Notes under the pieces: model-generated
Told to the model about the DNA's origin: nothing
The model's database searches: none
What the model saw: the letters and a program-made list of their open reading frames with translations, nothing else
Program-made: the position numbers and the translations under genes
Shown here: piece after piece, positions 15,182-25,814 of the stretch
How the letters are laid out: each line of letters begins with the position of its first letter
Position numbering within the stretch: position 1 is the first letter of the stretch
DNA from: an uncultured Caryophanales bacterium
Lineage (GTDB): Bacteria; Bacillota_I; Bacilli_A; RF39; UBA660
Direction of reading: 5' to 3'
Assembly: GCA_946615975.1 (NCBI GenBank)
Contig: CAMOID010000006.1
Location: 1 to 38,975 of the forward strand
Length of the DNA stretch: 38,975 nucleotides

Positions 15182-15958
15182 TTATTTTGGTTGAGCATAT
15201 TGTTGAGCATAAATCTTAATACTTAATAACTCAATAATATCTTGATATTGAACAGTATTAGCTGAACTTGCTAAACTATAATGAATAGTATATCTATCAG
15301 CTTGATCTGATCCATAATACATTGTTAATAAATTGTTTGTAGTTGGATAACTAAACTTATAGAAATAAGTATTATCACTATCACAATATAAACCTTCTTT
15401 AATTGAATCACCTGCAGTATCACTACAAGTACCATGATTTGTAATTAAATAAGGTTGTACTCTATTAGATGTATAACTTTGTCCATCATGAGTATCTACA
15501 TCAATATAATATGTAATTGGTAAATTTGTTGTTACTGTAATTTCAACATTATATTGCATTCTAACATTAATTCTTTTTCGAGTTGTTTTATTAGTTGCAT
15601 CAACTATATCTTTATAATTTCTAACTTCAAATATATAATTTTGATATTCACCATTAGGTTCAATATTTGTAAGCGCAACATTATCTGCAATTGTTTCACC
15701 TTCAATATTAACAACATCAAGTAATGAATATGCAACATTAATACTTGTATTTGAATTACCACTACTAGCATATCTTGATAATGTATTTGGAAAAATAACA
15801 AGTATTACAATTATTAATAATATACCTATTGCTAATGGTAATTTTCTTTGTAACTTTTCCTTATTTATTTTATATTTTTTTATCTTTGGAGTGTCATTTT
15901 TATGTAACTTAATTTTTGGTAATTTAATTTTTGGTAATTTAAGTTTCTTTAATTTCAT
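15182..15958 (-). CDS. Exported surface protein, TLSRY class, with Lys-rich N-terminal repeats (258 aa)
   Basis: The cytoplasmic N-terminus consists of short repeats (KLKKLKLPKIKLPKIKL, then more Lys-rich sequence to about residue 39). A hydrophobic helix (about 41-57) ends PNTLSRYASSGN, a SipW-type signal end. The exported part is a single strand-rich domain with two cysteine pairs in spacing (GTCSD, LYCDSD) and a closing IKIYAQQY strand. The ATG at 15958 overlaps the TGA of the signal peptidase gene before it, with GGAGG ten bases upstream inside that gene. The long positive tail before the signal would interact with membrane phospholipids or with the charged tail of the adjacent signal peptidase. 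Function beyond export is unknown. Confidence 0.75.
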   Translation of the reverse strand: MKLKKLKLPKIKLPKIKLHKNDTPKIKKYKINKEKLQRKLPLAIGILLIIVILVIFPNTLSRYASSGNSNTSINVAYSLLDVVNIEGETIADNVALTNIEPNGEYQNYIFEVRNYKDIVDATNKTTRKRINVRMQYNVEITVTTNLPITYYIDVDTHDGQSYTSNRVQPYLITNHGTCSDTAGDSIKEGLYCDSDNTYFYKFSYPTTNNLLTMYYGSDQADRYTIHYSLASSANTVQYQDIIELLSIKIYAQQYAQPK

Positions 15959-16707
15959 TTCTTCAACGCCTCCAAATTAGCTTTTATTTTCTTAGCGTTT
16001 TTAGTAGTAGTAACTTTAGGTTGATTATTTTCTTCATCTATTTTTAATGATTTTCTAGCATTTCTTACTGAATCTTGTATTTTACTTTTTTCTTCTATTT
16101 CAGCTTGTTTCTTAAATAAGAATCCTATCTTCATTGGTATAGAAACTTTTTGTTTAGTCTTTTTAGATTTCTTTAAGTAATCTAAATCACCTTTATATGT
16201 TGTTGTTTTATATTTTCTTTCTTCAGTACTAAATACTAAAGTGAATAATAATAATGTAACAAATATTGTAACTAATACTTTAGGTTCAGATATAACATTT
16301 TTCCATATACCTGCTTTAGGTAAAACTAATACTACTTTACCAACAATATCTTTTTGAGAAATTGAATAGTCATCTGCAGTATTTGCATCACCTCTAGTGA
16401 TATATGTATCACCATATTTCATTACTAATCTATGTGTAATTAATTCTCCATCACTCATAAATGTAATAATATCTTTTGTTTCAACATTTTGTGTATTCTT
16501 AACTACTACATAATCATTTATCTCAATAGTACCTGACATTGAACCAGTTACTACATTGAAAACTGAATATCCAAATAAAGATGCATAATTCTTTTTAAAG
16601 ATATTAACTTGCATCCATGCATCTAGAGATAATAATAAGATGATACCAACAATAACTGATAATATTCTAAATATAATTTTAAACACTCTACTTATTTTAT
16701 TCATCAT
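15955..16707 (-). CDS. SipW/ER-type signal peptidase I, copy 3 (intact, long tail)
   Basis: A 250-aa membrane protein. Helices lie at about 11-29 and 141-159. All catalytic elements are present: TGSMSG (Ser56), ITHRLV (His92) and RGDANTADD (Asp107 and Asp112-113). The last 85 residues form a long, basic cytoplasmic tail (rich in Lys, with KKSKKTKQK and AKKIKANLEALKK), much longer than in SipW. The start ATG 16707 is nine bases after AGGAG, which itself overlaps the previous stop. It is second in the unit starting at 17383 and is flanked by SipW substrates on both sides. The tail could contact cytoplasmic partners of the system. Confidence 0.9.
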   Translation of the reverse strand: MMNKISRVFKIIFRILSVIVGIILLLSLDAWMQVNIFKKNYASLFGYSVFNVVTGSMSGTIEINDYVVVKNTQNVETKDIITFMSDGELITHRLVMKYGDTYITRGDANTADDYSISQKDIVGKVVLVLPKAGIWKNVISEPKVLVTIFVTLLLFTLVFSTEERKYKTTTYKGDLDYLKKSKKTKQKVSIPMKIGFLFKKQAEIEEKSKIQDSVRNARKSLKIDEENNQPKVTTTKNAKKIKANLEALKK

Positions 16708-16711
16708 ATTA

Positions 16712-17383
16712 TTATGCTCCTATCTTTTGTCTAACATTAACAGTAACTGGAACACTTAATTTATTATTTTCTCCAGATCCAAGTAGCGAATCAAAAACAC
16801 TACTAACTGAATTAGGATCACTATCACCAAATTCCCATATAATATCAGCTCTTAATTGAACCGGTTTATCTAACTCATTTAATAATATAGATCCACTGAA
16901 GACTCCATCATTTGATGTTAATAAAGTACTATTTCCATCTACAACTTTATAAACACCAACTAATCTTAAATTAGAAGAACTACCTTCAAAATCTAAACCA
17001 GTAATATCATGAATATATTCTTTAATACTATCAAAGTTCATAAACACTTCATAATCAACAGCAGTCTTACATTCACTTGCATCAAGTGTTATAGAAAAAG
17101 AACCCATTTTACCAGGAGCAATATATCCTTCTTCAACATCTACATAATAATCAGAATCTGCTATATCTATCCAATGAATATCATTAATTGTATACTCTTT
17201 AACATTATTAGATTCATCTTTTGTTGTAATATCTGTTCCATTAACTTTAACTAACCAATCTGCAATTTTTAATTCAGGATTAATATTTGCTTCACTAGTA
17301 TATTTTGCTAATGTTTGTTGAATAGTAATGCATACTACGAAAGCTAAAAAAACTGCGCATAATATCAAGATATTTTTTCTCAT
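16712..17383 (-). CDS. SipW-dependent secreted protein, TLAKY class
   Basis: A 223-aa exported protein. A short basic start and one hydrophobic helix end with QQTLAKYTSEAN, the SipW-type signal. The secreted domain begins with the strand LKIADWLVKVNG and contains GYIAPGKMGSFSI, LRLVGVYKV and IIWEFGDSDPNSV, ending VNVRQKIGA. It is a paralogue of the plus-strand gene at 11153. The start was placed at ATG 17383, eight bases after AGGTGG; the frame upstream to 17395 uses GTG codons that overlap that site. It is the first gene of the seven-gene unit transcribed from 17410 and is followed five bases later by signal peptidase copy 3. Confidence 0.8.
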   Translation of the reverse strand: MRKNILILCAVFLAFVVCITIQQTLAKYTSEANINPELKIADWLVKVNGTDITTKDESNNVKEYTINDIHWIDIADSDYYVDVEEGYIAPGKMGSFSITLDASECKTAVDYEVFMNFDSIKEYIHDITGLDFEGSSSNLRLVGVYKVVDGNSTLLTSNDGVFSGSILLNELDKPVQLRADIIWEFGDSDPNSVSSVFDSLLGSGENNKLSVPVTVNVRQKIGA

Positions 17384-17409
17384 AGCAAACACCACCTATT
17401 CTATGTTTA

Positions 17410-17418
17410 ATTATATCA
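17410..17418 (-). promoter_or_regulatory. Extended -10 promoter for the 17383-11842 unit
   Basis: The minus strand reads TGATATAAT, a perfect -10 with the TGn extension, about 27 bases upstream of the start at 17383. The -35 is not evident. Confidence 0.65.
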
Positions 17419-17450
17419 TAGATATATATAAAATAATAGAAAAATGACAA

Positions 17451-17475
17451 AGAAAAAGACACATTTCTGTGTCTT
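17451..17475 (-). terminator. Intrinsic terminator after the giant surface protein gene
   Basis: On the minus strand AAGACACA and TGTGTCTT form a stem with a four-base loop, followed by TTTTTCTTT. It overlaps the stop codon of the giant gene. Confidence 0.8.
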
Positions 17476-20400
17476 AATTCTTAACAATTATATACGTATA
17501 TACATCTCCAACTTCATGAGTTCCATTATATAAAGTGAATTTGATTTTATACGTACCTGTAGTTAATTCTACATCATTTCTTAGTTTCAATGAAAGATGA
17601 TAATTACCCATACTAGCACTATCTGGATGATCAGTAAGTGCAGATTTCTTTATGGTCATTGTACTTACATCAAAGATGTCAGTAGCAGTTACATCACTTA
17701 AATCAGTAAATGTTGTATTATTTAAATCAAATAATGTATTAATATTTACTTCATTATAATCATAACTATTAATTTCATCATATTCTCTTCTCATTAATGA
17801 AACTTTAATTGAAGGATTAGCATATGATCCAAAATAATATAAATCAAGATCAACAACATCTTCACCACCAGTAGTTTTACCGTTCTTATATACGATAGTA
17901 TCTGATTGTTCAGAAATAACACTATTTAATCCATATTTTTCATTAACAAGATTTACTCTAAATGTATCAGTAGAATTTGTAATTGTATCACCTTGTTTAG
18001 CATATAAACCATCAGATGACGCAAATGCTGTTACTCTAAATTCATATAATCCAGATCTAATATTACTATTACTTAAATCAACTGTAATAGTCTTATTAAC
18101 TTTAACAACATAGTCAGCTAATTTTAATCTTATTAAACCATTTGAAGCAGGTGCATAACCAACATCTCCAACATAGAATATTGCACCAGCAAGTTCATCA
18201 CCTACTACTTGAGTAGCAATTTCATTACCATTTTGATCTTCAGAAATATAATATAATCCGATTCTCAAACCTAATCTATCTTGGAAATAACTTGTATTTC
18301 TAACAGTTAATGTACCATATACATCATCATAAATTGGTTTTTCTTGTACTTCTACTTTAGTTTTAAAATTAAATATATCATCAACATATATACTTTCAGA
18401 TCCAGTTGGATAATCAGTTACATCTAAGTCAAATGATGCATCACTTGCATCAAACAAGTTGAAGTTCATCCTACTCATAGTTTCTGAAATAGGTGTTGAG
18501 AATACATATTGATTCTCGCCTTCAGTAGCTCTCAACGCTAAGTAGAATTCTTCATTAGTAATTGGAAGTGTACCACTATGAGTAGTAACATCTCTAAAAT
18601 CTACCATAAATATGAATGATTCTACAGTAGATGTAGCTGGATTACCATCCAAGTCAACATCATCAATTAAGTATCTACTTCTATTTTCTGCTTCATTAAA
18701 TAAGTTTCCTTCACTAGTTGAATCCATTTGTCTAAACCAAGAAAGTGGATAACTATAGAATGTTGCAGAATCACCATTATATTTATTATCTGATATAGGT
18801 TTTAATAATTCACCTTCAGTACCAGTTACATCATAATAATAGTATTTTGGATCTCTATTATCAGATATATCTAACATAGTTATTCTAGTACCAGCAGGTA
18901 AAACATATGAAGTATATAATACGTGATCTATTGTAGCACCAGGATATGTTTGTTCTGCTTTTGCATATATATCATTACCAGTAGCATACATATTAAAGTA
19001 TGTCGAGAATGTTGAATTTGGAGTAATATTTGTTCTAGATGATAAGAATGACTTATAGAACTTACCTGGAGCCATAGCTGATTCATAATCATCAGTGTCA
19101 TAATAAGCTGTATCTAAGTTAACATATACTTTAATTGTAGTTGTTGTTGATTCAACTAAATTTTCCATATATGCATGAGCTTTTATTGTAATAACTACAG
19201 TACCTAATTCTTTATCATGCTTAATATTTCTAGAATTTTCAAAATTAATTACAAATTTAGGAATCTTTTCAGAACCAGAACTATCATATTTAATAGTTCC
19301 ATCAACACGTTCACTTGAATCTACATTTGCAGTTTTCTTAAATCCAGTAAATCCTTCATTTACCCAACCTGAATCACTTGTTTCAACTGATAAACCAAAT
19401 ACAGATTCAGCTACATCAGATGAAGATGCAATTGTTGGAATTGAAGAAGAATCTATTAAAGATACCTCATCATTTAAAGTTGATGCATCAAAATCAACAA
19501 TATCAAATGATACTTTTAATGCATCACTAAATTGGTACATTGAAATTGACTTCATACCACTTAATGAATATTTAGAAGCAGTTAAGTTAACTTCCATCGC
19601 AATTGAAGGACTACCAATATTCCAGTAATAATATTCTTGTTTTTCTGGTGTAGGATTTATGATTGTTGAATATACTCTTCTAGTATTTCCATCTTCATAA
19701 TAAGTATTAGTATAGAAGCCATGAACTGTATAATCTTGTACATCTCCAGTATCAGGTCTATTAGCACCTAATACATAACCACTAAATTCAGTATTATTAA
19801 CAGCAACATTTGTACCTCTTGCATTAAAGTCGTATGCCTTATCAAAATAGTATCTTGAAATAGTAGAACCATCGTCTTCATAAACACCAACGAATGTCAT
19901 ACCATAAACATTACCGAAACCTTCACCAATTTCTTCTGCAGTAAGAATATTTAATCCTCTACCATTTAATAAATAAATTCTATTACCACCAGTAGTTGAT
20001 GAAATTACTTGTTTAACATCATCATCAACAGTAATTGTATTACCTGCTTTAGTAACAGTTTGAAGAACACCATTTGTTGTTGTTCCATCACTTGCAGTAT
20101 TTTGGCAATTACCTTGATATGAATATACATTTTGTAACATATTAGCTTGTGCACTTGTATAAATAGTTGAACTATTTCCAAGTTTTAAGTTACCTATATT
20201 ATTAAATGAATATCTAACTTTATCGAATTTATTAGTACTATCTGTAGCACCACTTAAAAGAACTGATGAATTACTTACAATAACATTTGTAGCTCTTTGA
20301 ATTGACGCCATACGTTTAGGATTATTTCTTGTTCCATAGTCAGTTAAATAAATATAACTATCACCTTTTGAACTTGAATAATTACCTGAACCAAATATAG

Positions 20401-23400
20401 ACTTACCAATATTTACCGTAACTTTATTATTAACATCAGTAACATAAATATCAATACCATTCATAACTGAGAAAGTCTTATAATCGTATGATTCAGCTTC
20501 TTTATTACCTGTTTCAGATCCGCCAAATACTGTTCCATTTATATTAACAGTAGCGCGACTATTGTTACCAGCTATCGTTGTTTTACCAAAAACAGAATTT
20601 GCATCATTTAATTCAAATATATTTTTTACTTCATTACTAACATTATTTGTTAAACCAACATATACATGTGATGAACCATAGATGATATCACCATATCCAC
20701 CACCATATACATTATTACCAATTGTACCAGAATCAATATAAACATATGTTGATGTAGGAACACTTGAATCACCTACATTAGCATCCTTAGCATATCCACC
20801 ACCGAATACACTTCCATCAATAGTCGGATTACCCGTTATAAGAACATACGGTGTTGAATACATAGTAGCAGGTGTTTCCATCGTAGTATCATCAATATCA
20901 CCAAATGATGATCCAAATACACTACCCGTTATATGTCCACCATAGATGACTGTTCGAGTCTTAGTACTAGAAGATGTACCCGTTGATGTTTTAGAACCAC
21001 CACCGTATACATTTCCAATTGTTACATCTGCTCCATTATTACCATTTACCATGATATTAACAGAATCGGTTCTACCACCTACATTGTTACCACCGAATAC
21101 ATTACCAATTGAGATATTAGATAATTCATCATTTAATCTTGGTAATTCGAATATACTATAATCAACAGTAACTTTTTGTTGTACTTGTGATGTATTTGCA
21201 GCAGTTGTCTTGTTTCCGTTTGTCATTCTCCAATTCCAAGTACCATAGTTAACATCATAAACTGTTGGCTTACAATTATTTAAACGATATTCATTACCAT
21301 AATGGTCAAATGCAACAATACTTTGTTCATCATAATGCCAATAATAATCTAAGTTAGAACCTTGTCTCGATGAATCATAATCAACACCATAAGGCCATGA
21401 AATAATTAATTTATAAGTTAATACTTGACCAGGTCCTAATGGATTTGATTTTTGTAAATCGTCTCTTTGTCTTTCATCAATAATGATTGTATGATCTACA
21501 ACTTGAACATTACCACCCGAATCGTTAAATATTAAATTACCAATAATTGGAGCTTTTAATTTTAATGTATATCTATCAAATGTAACATTTGATGTATTAT
21601 TATAAATTTTTAATGTATAGTTATATTCCCAGTTGTTTGGATTAGCTCTATTAATCCAAATATCGAAGGATAGTCCACCTTCAAGTTGACACATATCAGC
21701 TATTTGGTCTTTATATGTAGCTAATGTACCAATTGGATTTAATTCTCCAATATGAACATTAGATGTACCTACTTCACCATTTGTATTAGAACCACCATAA
21801 ATGTTTGTAATGTCTCCACCTTCAATATATGCATTAGTAGTATTTACCGATGAATTATTACCACCACCAAATAAGTTAGTTATTTTTGGATGGCCATTAA
21901 TAGTAACTACCGCATTACCACTAACACTACCATTATTTGAAGATGCATATACAGAATTAATTGTAGTTTGTTGAGTAGAATTATTAACAATTCTTAAATC
22001 TGTATTACCATTAACTGTGGATTCATTACCACCACCAAATACAGAACCTCCAATTGTAACACCATCATTAATTAATAAATTTAATGTACCATTACCATTA
22101 TCAAGATTAACCGATGCAAAATTTCCACCACCAAATACATTGTGTGTAACTGAAGTACCACTACCTTTTAATTCAATATTAACAGCTTTACTTTGAACTT
22201 CACCAAAACCTTGATAAGCTTCAGCTATTGCAGTACCATTTGCAAAATCAACTAAGTTATAATTTCTCCATGCTTCACCATCAGCAAATGGTATCCAAGT
22301 TAATGTAGTGAAATTAGGATAATCAGCTTTATTATCAATCGCATAAGATATAAATTCTGGATCATGATATCCATTAACAGTTTGGAATACTTTTACTGTT
22401 TCTTTAGTACTAGAATATCCTCCACCATAAACAGAACCACCAACTTTAGTATTATTTAAAACTAAAGTAATATCTCCAGTAACTTTTCCTTTATTTCCAC
22501 CACCATAAACATCTCCAACAACTTCTGAATCATTGATAAATAATTTAACATTATCAACAGTTGCTGCAGAAAGAACTGCATAATATTTAGTGTAATAAGA
22601 AATAGCACATCCATTTTTAGAAATTATTTCAGCTGTGAAATACGAATCAATAAATACACGTGAAGGTATAGTATTTGAAATCCACAATTGATGTGAAGAT
22701 CCAGGGCTATAATCACCAGTTCCTAAAGTATAATTTGTTGTAGTACATGTTTCATTCTTTTGAATCGAATTAAATGGTAAATATAGTGTTCCACCGAATC
22801 CGGCACCATATACTTGATTAATTTTAGAATTATTAATTGTATTTTTTGTTCCACCTTCAATAGAGCCAAATTCAGGACCACCATAGTAATATCCAATACG
22901 TGAATCATCAACAGTAACTTCAACACCTTGCTCCATATCTGCTGACTCGTAGTGTCCACCTGCATAGAATGTATTAATATAAGAACCATCAATATCAATA
23001 TATACTGGTTTTCTTGCACCAGATGCATACACAGCATGGAATGTATCTATATATCCACCATCTGTATTAATATAAGTATTAATACCATTTGTAGAACCTG
23101 ATACATAATTTGAAGCTAATTCCTTAACTCTACCACCTAAAACATTAATAGTTGCAACATGTTTCCAACCACCTGCTGTTTCAATATAACCAGATGTTAA
23201 TAAATCAGCATAAGCTTTTCCACCAAATAAGATATATCTAATATTAACTGAGTTATCACTTGAATTACCTGCTCCAGCAAAAATATTATAATATCCACCA
23301 TTAACTCTAACAGAATTAGCAATACCAACATTTAAATCAATTAAATCAGTAGCAACTGATTCTGTTACTTCAAAGTCTGATTGATTAGCTAAATGGAATT

Positions 23401-25780
23401 GATTTAATTTACCATTTGTTATACCAACTTGTGGAATTCCTAATAAATTAATAAAATCAAATCTGATACTCGGAATAGTCATATTATGAAGATTTCTCAT
23501 ATACAATGAGTAATCCGGTTTATTATCATTATCCTCATCTAAACTTCTAATAGTAACTTTTACATCCGTTCTAGTAGTAGCAAAATCACCCTCTAAATCA
23601 GTAGGACTATCTTGAACTGGAGAATAATGTAAATTATCAACAAGAACAATAACTGTACTATATAAGTCATCATGTTTAGGAGTTTTTGCAGCTTCCTCAT
23701 ATGCTTTAGCTAATGTTTCTACAGCTTTTGCTTTAGTTTTGCCATCTCTTGTTTCGTTATTATTAACTACTTCACTATCTAAATTACCAGTTAATCCAAA
23801 ACTATCGATTGATCCCCATGCATCTAATGTATAATTAGTATTTCCAGTTAAAGGTTTAAATAATTCATCATGGAATGGATCTCCAACATAAATTGTATAA
23901 GCAAACACTGGTTCAAATACTACTTCTTTAACACCATCTGGAACTAAGTAATAACCACCTTCTGCATATACCATACCAATATCTTTAGATATATAACCAT
24001 ATCCATTTCTTAATGCGTAATTATAAGATAAGTTTTTAGCATCAATACCAGTTGCAATTTCACCATCATTTGCATCTTTAACATAAACTAATTTCCAACC
24101 AACAAATGTCATTTCATATCCATCTTGATTAGCTTTAGTAGCATGTATTTCTGAATTATATGGAAGAATAATTTTTCTATTAGTAAAGTCATTTTCTTCT
24201 GGATTCATATCATAAATTGGTAAATCTCTTGTTGCAAATATATTCTTATTAATTTGTTCTCTATATCTTAAACATTTACTACCAGAATAAGCAGCACACA
24301 CTTGCGTAGTAGTTATAGATCCAAAATTAACTTTTAATGTACCATTACTAGTAGTATCTTCTGTACTAGTTGCTATTGTACGTCTTCTTAAAATTGGATA
24401 TGGAGAAATAGTAACATCTATATACCATTCACCAATATCTGTATATCCTGTTGTTTGACTATCTCTTGGATTATTATCATATCCTAAGTAGTAATAATCC
24501 ATATATCTATAATTATTTAAGTGAGCAATAAATCCTTCTGAAACAAAATCATCAGAGTTTTTAGCAATTGAATATGTTTCATATGCTGGATTTGTTGGCA
24601 TATCTTTTGTATCACCACTCCACATATAATATGTATATGTAGGAGTAATTGATGTTGATACATTTTGAGGCGCATTATAAACGAATCTATAGTCATTATT
24701 CTTATCAGCCATTGTAATAGTTCCATAATAAACTAAACTATATACAACACTCTTCTTACCTCTCATATTCGAAGTATTAGCATCTCTATAACCAACAACT
24801 CCACCAATTTTTGTGTTAGTTCCTAAAGTATTATCACTAGTTATATCAACATATGAATAGCAATTTATAACGCCATTATTATTATCTTTATCAGCAATAA
24901 ATCCAACTAATGAACCAATGTAATTCTTTTTAGAAGTATTCATTTGTCCAATAGTAATTGTTCCTGATAATACACCAGAGTTATAAACTACTGCTTTACT
25001 TCCAACATATGATACTAATGAACCTACATAATAATTTGCAGTACCAGATGTAGATATACTAACATCATCAATTATAAAGTTTTTAACAACTGGTTTAGTA
25101 CCATCACCAATTCTACCTAATAAAGAAATATCTCCTCTACCAGATTCATCAGTATTAATAGTTAAACCTTTAATATGTTGATAGTTACCATCAATTTCAC
25201 CAGAGAATAATTTATCAGAAGCACTTCCAATATTAATTCCTGCAAAATCTATATTTTGAGTTATTTTATAATAACGTCTATTATTTTTATCAAATGTAGT
25301 ATAGTTTTCTTCAGATCTAAAATTTAATAATGCTCTAGGAGAAGCAATAATATATGGATCAGTTTGGCTACCAGTACCACCATCAAAGTTAGCATCTAAA
25401 TTTGTTGCATCCCATGTTGGGAATGTACCATCCCATACAACATAATCTAATTCAACTTTTTGATTATAATTTGGATTATCTTGCATGAATAATTTATACC
25501 AGAATGGAGTTTCAACTTCAGAAACTTCTCCATTCATAAAGTTTTGGTTAACACCTAATTTAGAAAATGTTTCAATTACATGTGATACAACTATAATAGC
25601 TAAGAATATAACAACTATAATTGTTACATTTCTAACTTTAGGACGTTGTTTAAAGAAAATGATAGATGATTTAAAGAAATGTTTAATTGATAAAAAAATA
25701 GGTTTTATTTTTAATTGAAAAAATCTTTTAATTGAACGTTTATAATCTTTAGCTTCATTACGACGTTTAAACAATTTCAT
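17474..25780 (-). CDS. Giant N-anchored beta-repeat surface protein (2768 aa)
   Basis: A type II membrane protein: basic cytoplasmic segment (residues 1-50), one helix (about 51-67), then some 2,700 residues outside. Residues 136-185 (GSQTDPYIIASPRALLNF, YYKITQNIDF) and 245-335 (VGSLVSYV, IGSLVGFIAD with INCYSY, IGGVVGYRD) look like GLUG-type beta repeats. A region near 540-620 has a GYEMTFVGWK strand as in InlB-like B repeats. Residues about 850-1800 hold some sixteen copies of a V(Y/F)GGGN/Y-type turn, each followed by a strand, suggesting a long parallel beta-helix, interrupted at about 1355-1493 by a separate beta domain. The last 800 residues look like Ig-like modules. There is no LPXTG sorting signal. 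The start has AAGGAG eight bases upstream. It is transcribed alone between the other units of the surface locus. Adhesion or stalk function is inferred. Confidence 0.85.
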   Translation of the reverse strand: MKLFKRRNEAKDYKRSIKRFFQLKIKPIFLSIKHFFKSSIIFFKQRPKVRNVTIIVVIFLAIIVVSHVIETFSKLGVNQNFMNGEVSEVETPFWYKLFMQDNPNYNQKVELDYVVWDGTFPTWDATNLDANFDGGTGSQTDPYIIASPRALLNFRSEENYTTFDKNNRRYYKITQNIDFAGINIGSASDKLFSGEIDGNYQHIKGLTINTDESGRGDISLLGRIGDGTKPVVKNFIIDDVSISTSGTANYYVGSLVSYVGSKAVVYNSGVLSGTITIGQMNTSKKNYIGSLVGFIADKDNNNGVINCYSYVDITSDNTLGTNTKIGGVVGYRDANTSNMRGKKSVVYSLVYYGTITMADKNNDYRFVYNAPQNVSTSITPTYTYYMWSGDTKDMPTNPAYETYSIAKNSDDFVSEGFIAHLNNYRYMDYYYLGYDNNPRDSQTTGYTDIGEWYIDVTISPYPILRRRTIATSTEDTTSNGTLKVNFGSITTTQVCAAYSGSKCLRYREQINKNIFATRDLPIYDMNPEENDFTNRKIILPYNSEIHATKANQDGYEMTFVGWKLVYVKDANDGEIATGIDAKNLSYNYALRNGYGYISKDIGMVYAEGGYYLVPDGVKEVVFEPVFAYTIYVGDPFHDELFKPLTGNTNYTLDAWGSIDSFGLTGNLDSEVVNNNETRDGKTKAKAVETLAKAYEEAAKTPKHDDLYSTVIVLVDNLHYSPVQDSPTDLEGDFATTRTDVKVTIRSLDEDNDNKPDYSLYMRNLHNMTIPSIRFDFINLLGIPQVGITNGKLNQFHLANQSDFEVTESVATDLIDLNVGIANSVRVNGGYYNIFAGAGNSSDNSVNIRYILFGGKAYADLLTSGYIETAGGWKHVATINVLGGRVKELASNYVSGSTNGINTYINTDGGYIDTFHAVYASGARKPVYIDIDGSYINTFYAGGHYESADMEQGVEVTVDDSRIGYYYGGPEFGSIEGGTKNTINNSKINQVYGAGFGGTLYLPFNSIQKNETCTTTNYTLGTGDYSPGSSHQLWISNTIPSRVFIDSYFTAEIISKNGCAISYYTKYYAVLSAATVDNVKLFINDSEVVGDVYGGGNKGKVTGDITLVLNNTKVGGSVYGGGYSSTKETVKVFQTVNGYHDPEFISYAIDNKADYPNFTTLTWIPFADGEAWRNYNLVDFANGTAIAEAYQGFGEVQSKAVNIELKGSGTSVTHNVFGGGNFASVNLDNGNGTLNLLINDGVTIGGSVFGGGNESTVNGNTDLRIVNNSTQQTTINSVYASSNNGSVSGNAVVTINGHPKITNLFGGGNNSSVNTTNAYIEGGDITNIYGGSNTNGEVGTSNVHIGELNPIGTLATYKDQIADMCQLEGGLSFDIWINRANPNNWEYNYTLKIYNNTSNVTFDRYTLKLKAPIIGNLIFNDSGGNVQVVDHTIIIDERQRDDLQKSNPLGPGQVLTYKLIISWPYGVDYDSSRQGSNLDYYWHYDEQSIVAFDHYGNEYRLNNCKPTVYDVNYGTWNWRMTNGNKTTAANTSQVQQKVTVDYSIFELPRLNDELSNISIGNVFGGNNVGGRTDSVNIMVNGNNGADVTIGNVYGGGSKTSTGTSSSTKTRTVIYGGHITGSVFGSSFGDIDDTTMETPATMYSTPYVLITGNPTIDGSVFGGGYAKDANVGDSSVPTSTYVYIDSGTIGNNVYGGGYGDIIYGSSHVYVGLTNNVSNEVKNIFELNDANSVFGKTTIAGNNSRATVNINGTVFGGSETGNKEAESYDYKTFSVMNGIDIYVTDVNNKVTVNIGKSIFGSGNYSSSKGDSYIYLTDYGTRNNPKRMASIQRATNVIVSNSSVLLSGATDSTNKFDKVRYSFNNIGNLKLGNSSTIYTSAQANMLQNVYSYQGNCQNTASDGTTTNGVLQTVTKAGNTITVDDDVKQVISSTTGGNRIYLLNGRGLNILTAEEIGEGFGNVYGMTFVGVYEDDGSTISRYYFDKAYDFNARGTNVAVNNTEFSGYVLGANRPDTGDVQDYTVHGFYTNTYYEDGNTRRVYSTIINPTPEKQEYYYWNIGSPSIAMEVNLTASKYSLSGMKSISMYQFSDALKVSFDIVDFDASTLNDEVSLIDSSSIPTIASSSDVAESVFGLSVETSDSGWVNEGFTGFKKTANVDSSERVDGTIKYDSSGSEKIPKFVINFENSRNIKHDKELGTVVITIKAHAYMENLVESTTTTIKVYVNLDTAYYDTDDYESAMAPGKFYKSFLSSRTNITPNSTFSTYFNMYATGNDIYAKAEQTYPGATIDHVLYTSYVLPAGTRITMLDISDNRDPKYYYYDVTGTEGELLKPISDNKYNGDSATFYSYPLSWFRQMDSTSEGNLFNEAENRSRYLIDDVDLDGNPATSTVESFIFMVDFRDVTTHSGTLPITNEEFYLALRATEGENQYVFSTPISETMSRMNFNLFDASDASFDLDVTDYPTGSESIYVDDIFNFKTKVEVQEKPIYDDVYGTLTVRNTSYFQDRLGLRIGLYYISEDQNGNEIATQVVGDELAGAIFYVGDVGYAPASNGLIRLKLADYVVKVNKTITVDLSNSNIRSGLYEFRVTAFASSDGLYAKQGDTITNSTDTFRVNLVNEKYGLNSVISEQSDTIVYKNGKTTGGEDVVDLDLYYFGSYANPSIKVSLMRREYDEINSYDYNEVNINTLFDLNNTTFTDLSDVTATDIFDVSTMTIKKSALTDHPDSASMGNYHLSLKLRNDVELTTGTYKIKFTLYNGTHEVGDVYTYIIVKN

Positions 25781-25814
25781 TCTATCATCTCCTTACTATT
25801 ATTATTCATAATAT

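Noticed and set aside
22723-23037. A 104-aa minus-strand frame inside the giant gene
   Set aside because: It is an out-of-frame shadow of the repeat region with composition skewed to Leu, Ile and His.
20280-23300. Tandem DNA repeats or a CRISPR-like array
   Set aside because: The recurring patterns are the antisense of GGG-turn protein repeats; spacing and sequence vary too much for a DNA repeat array.
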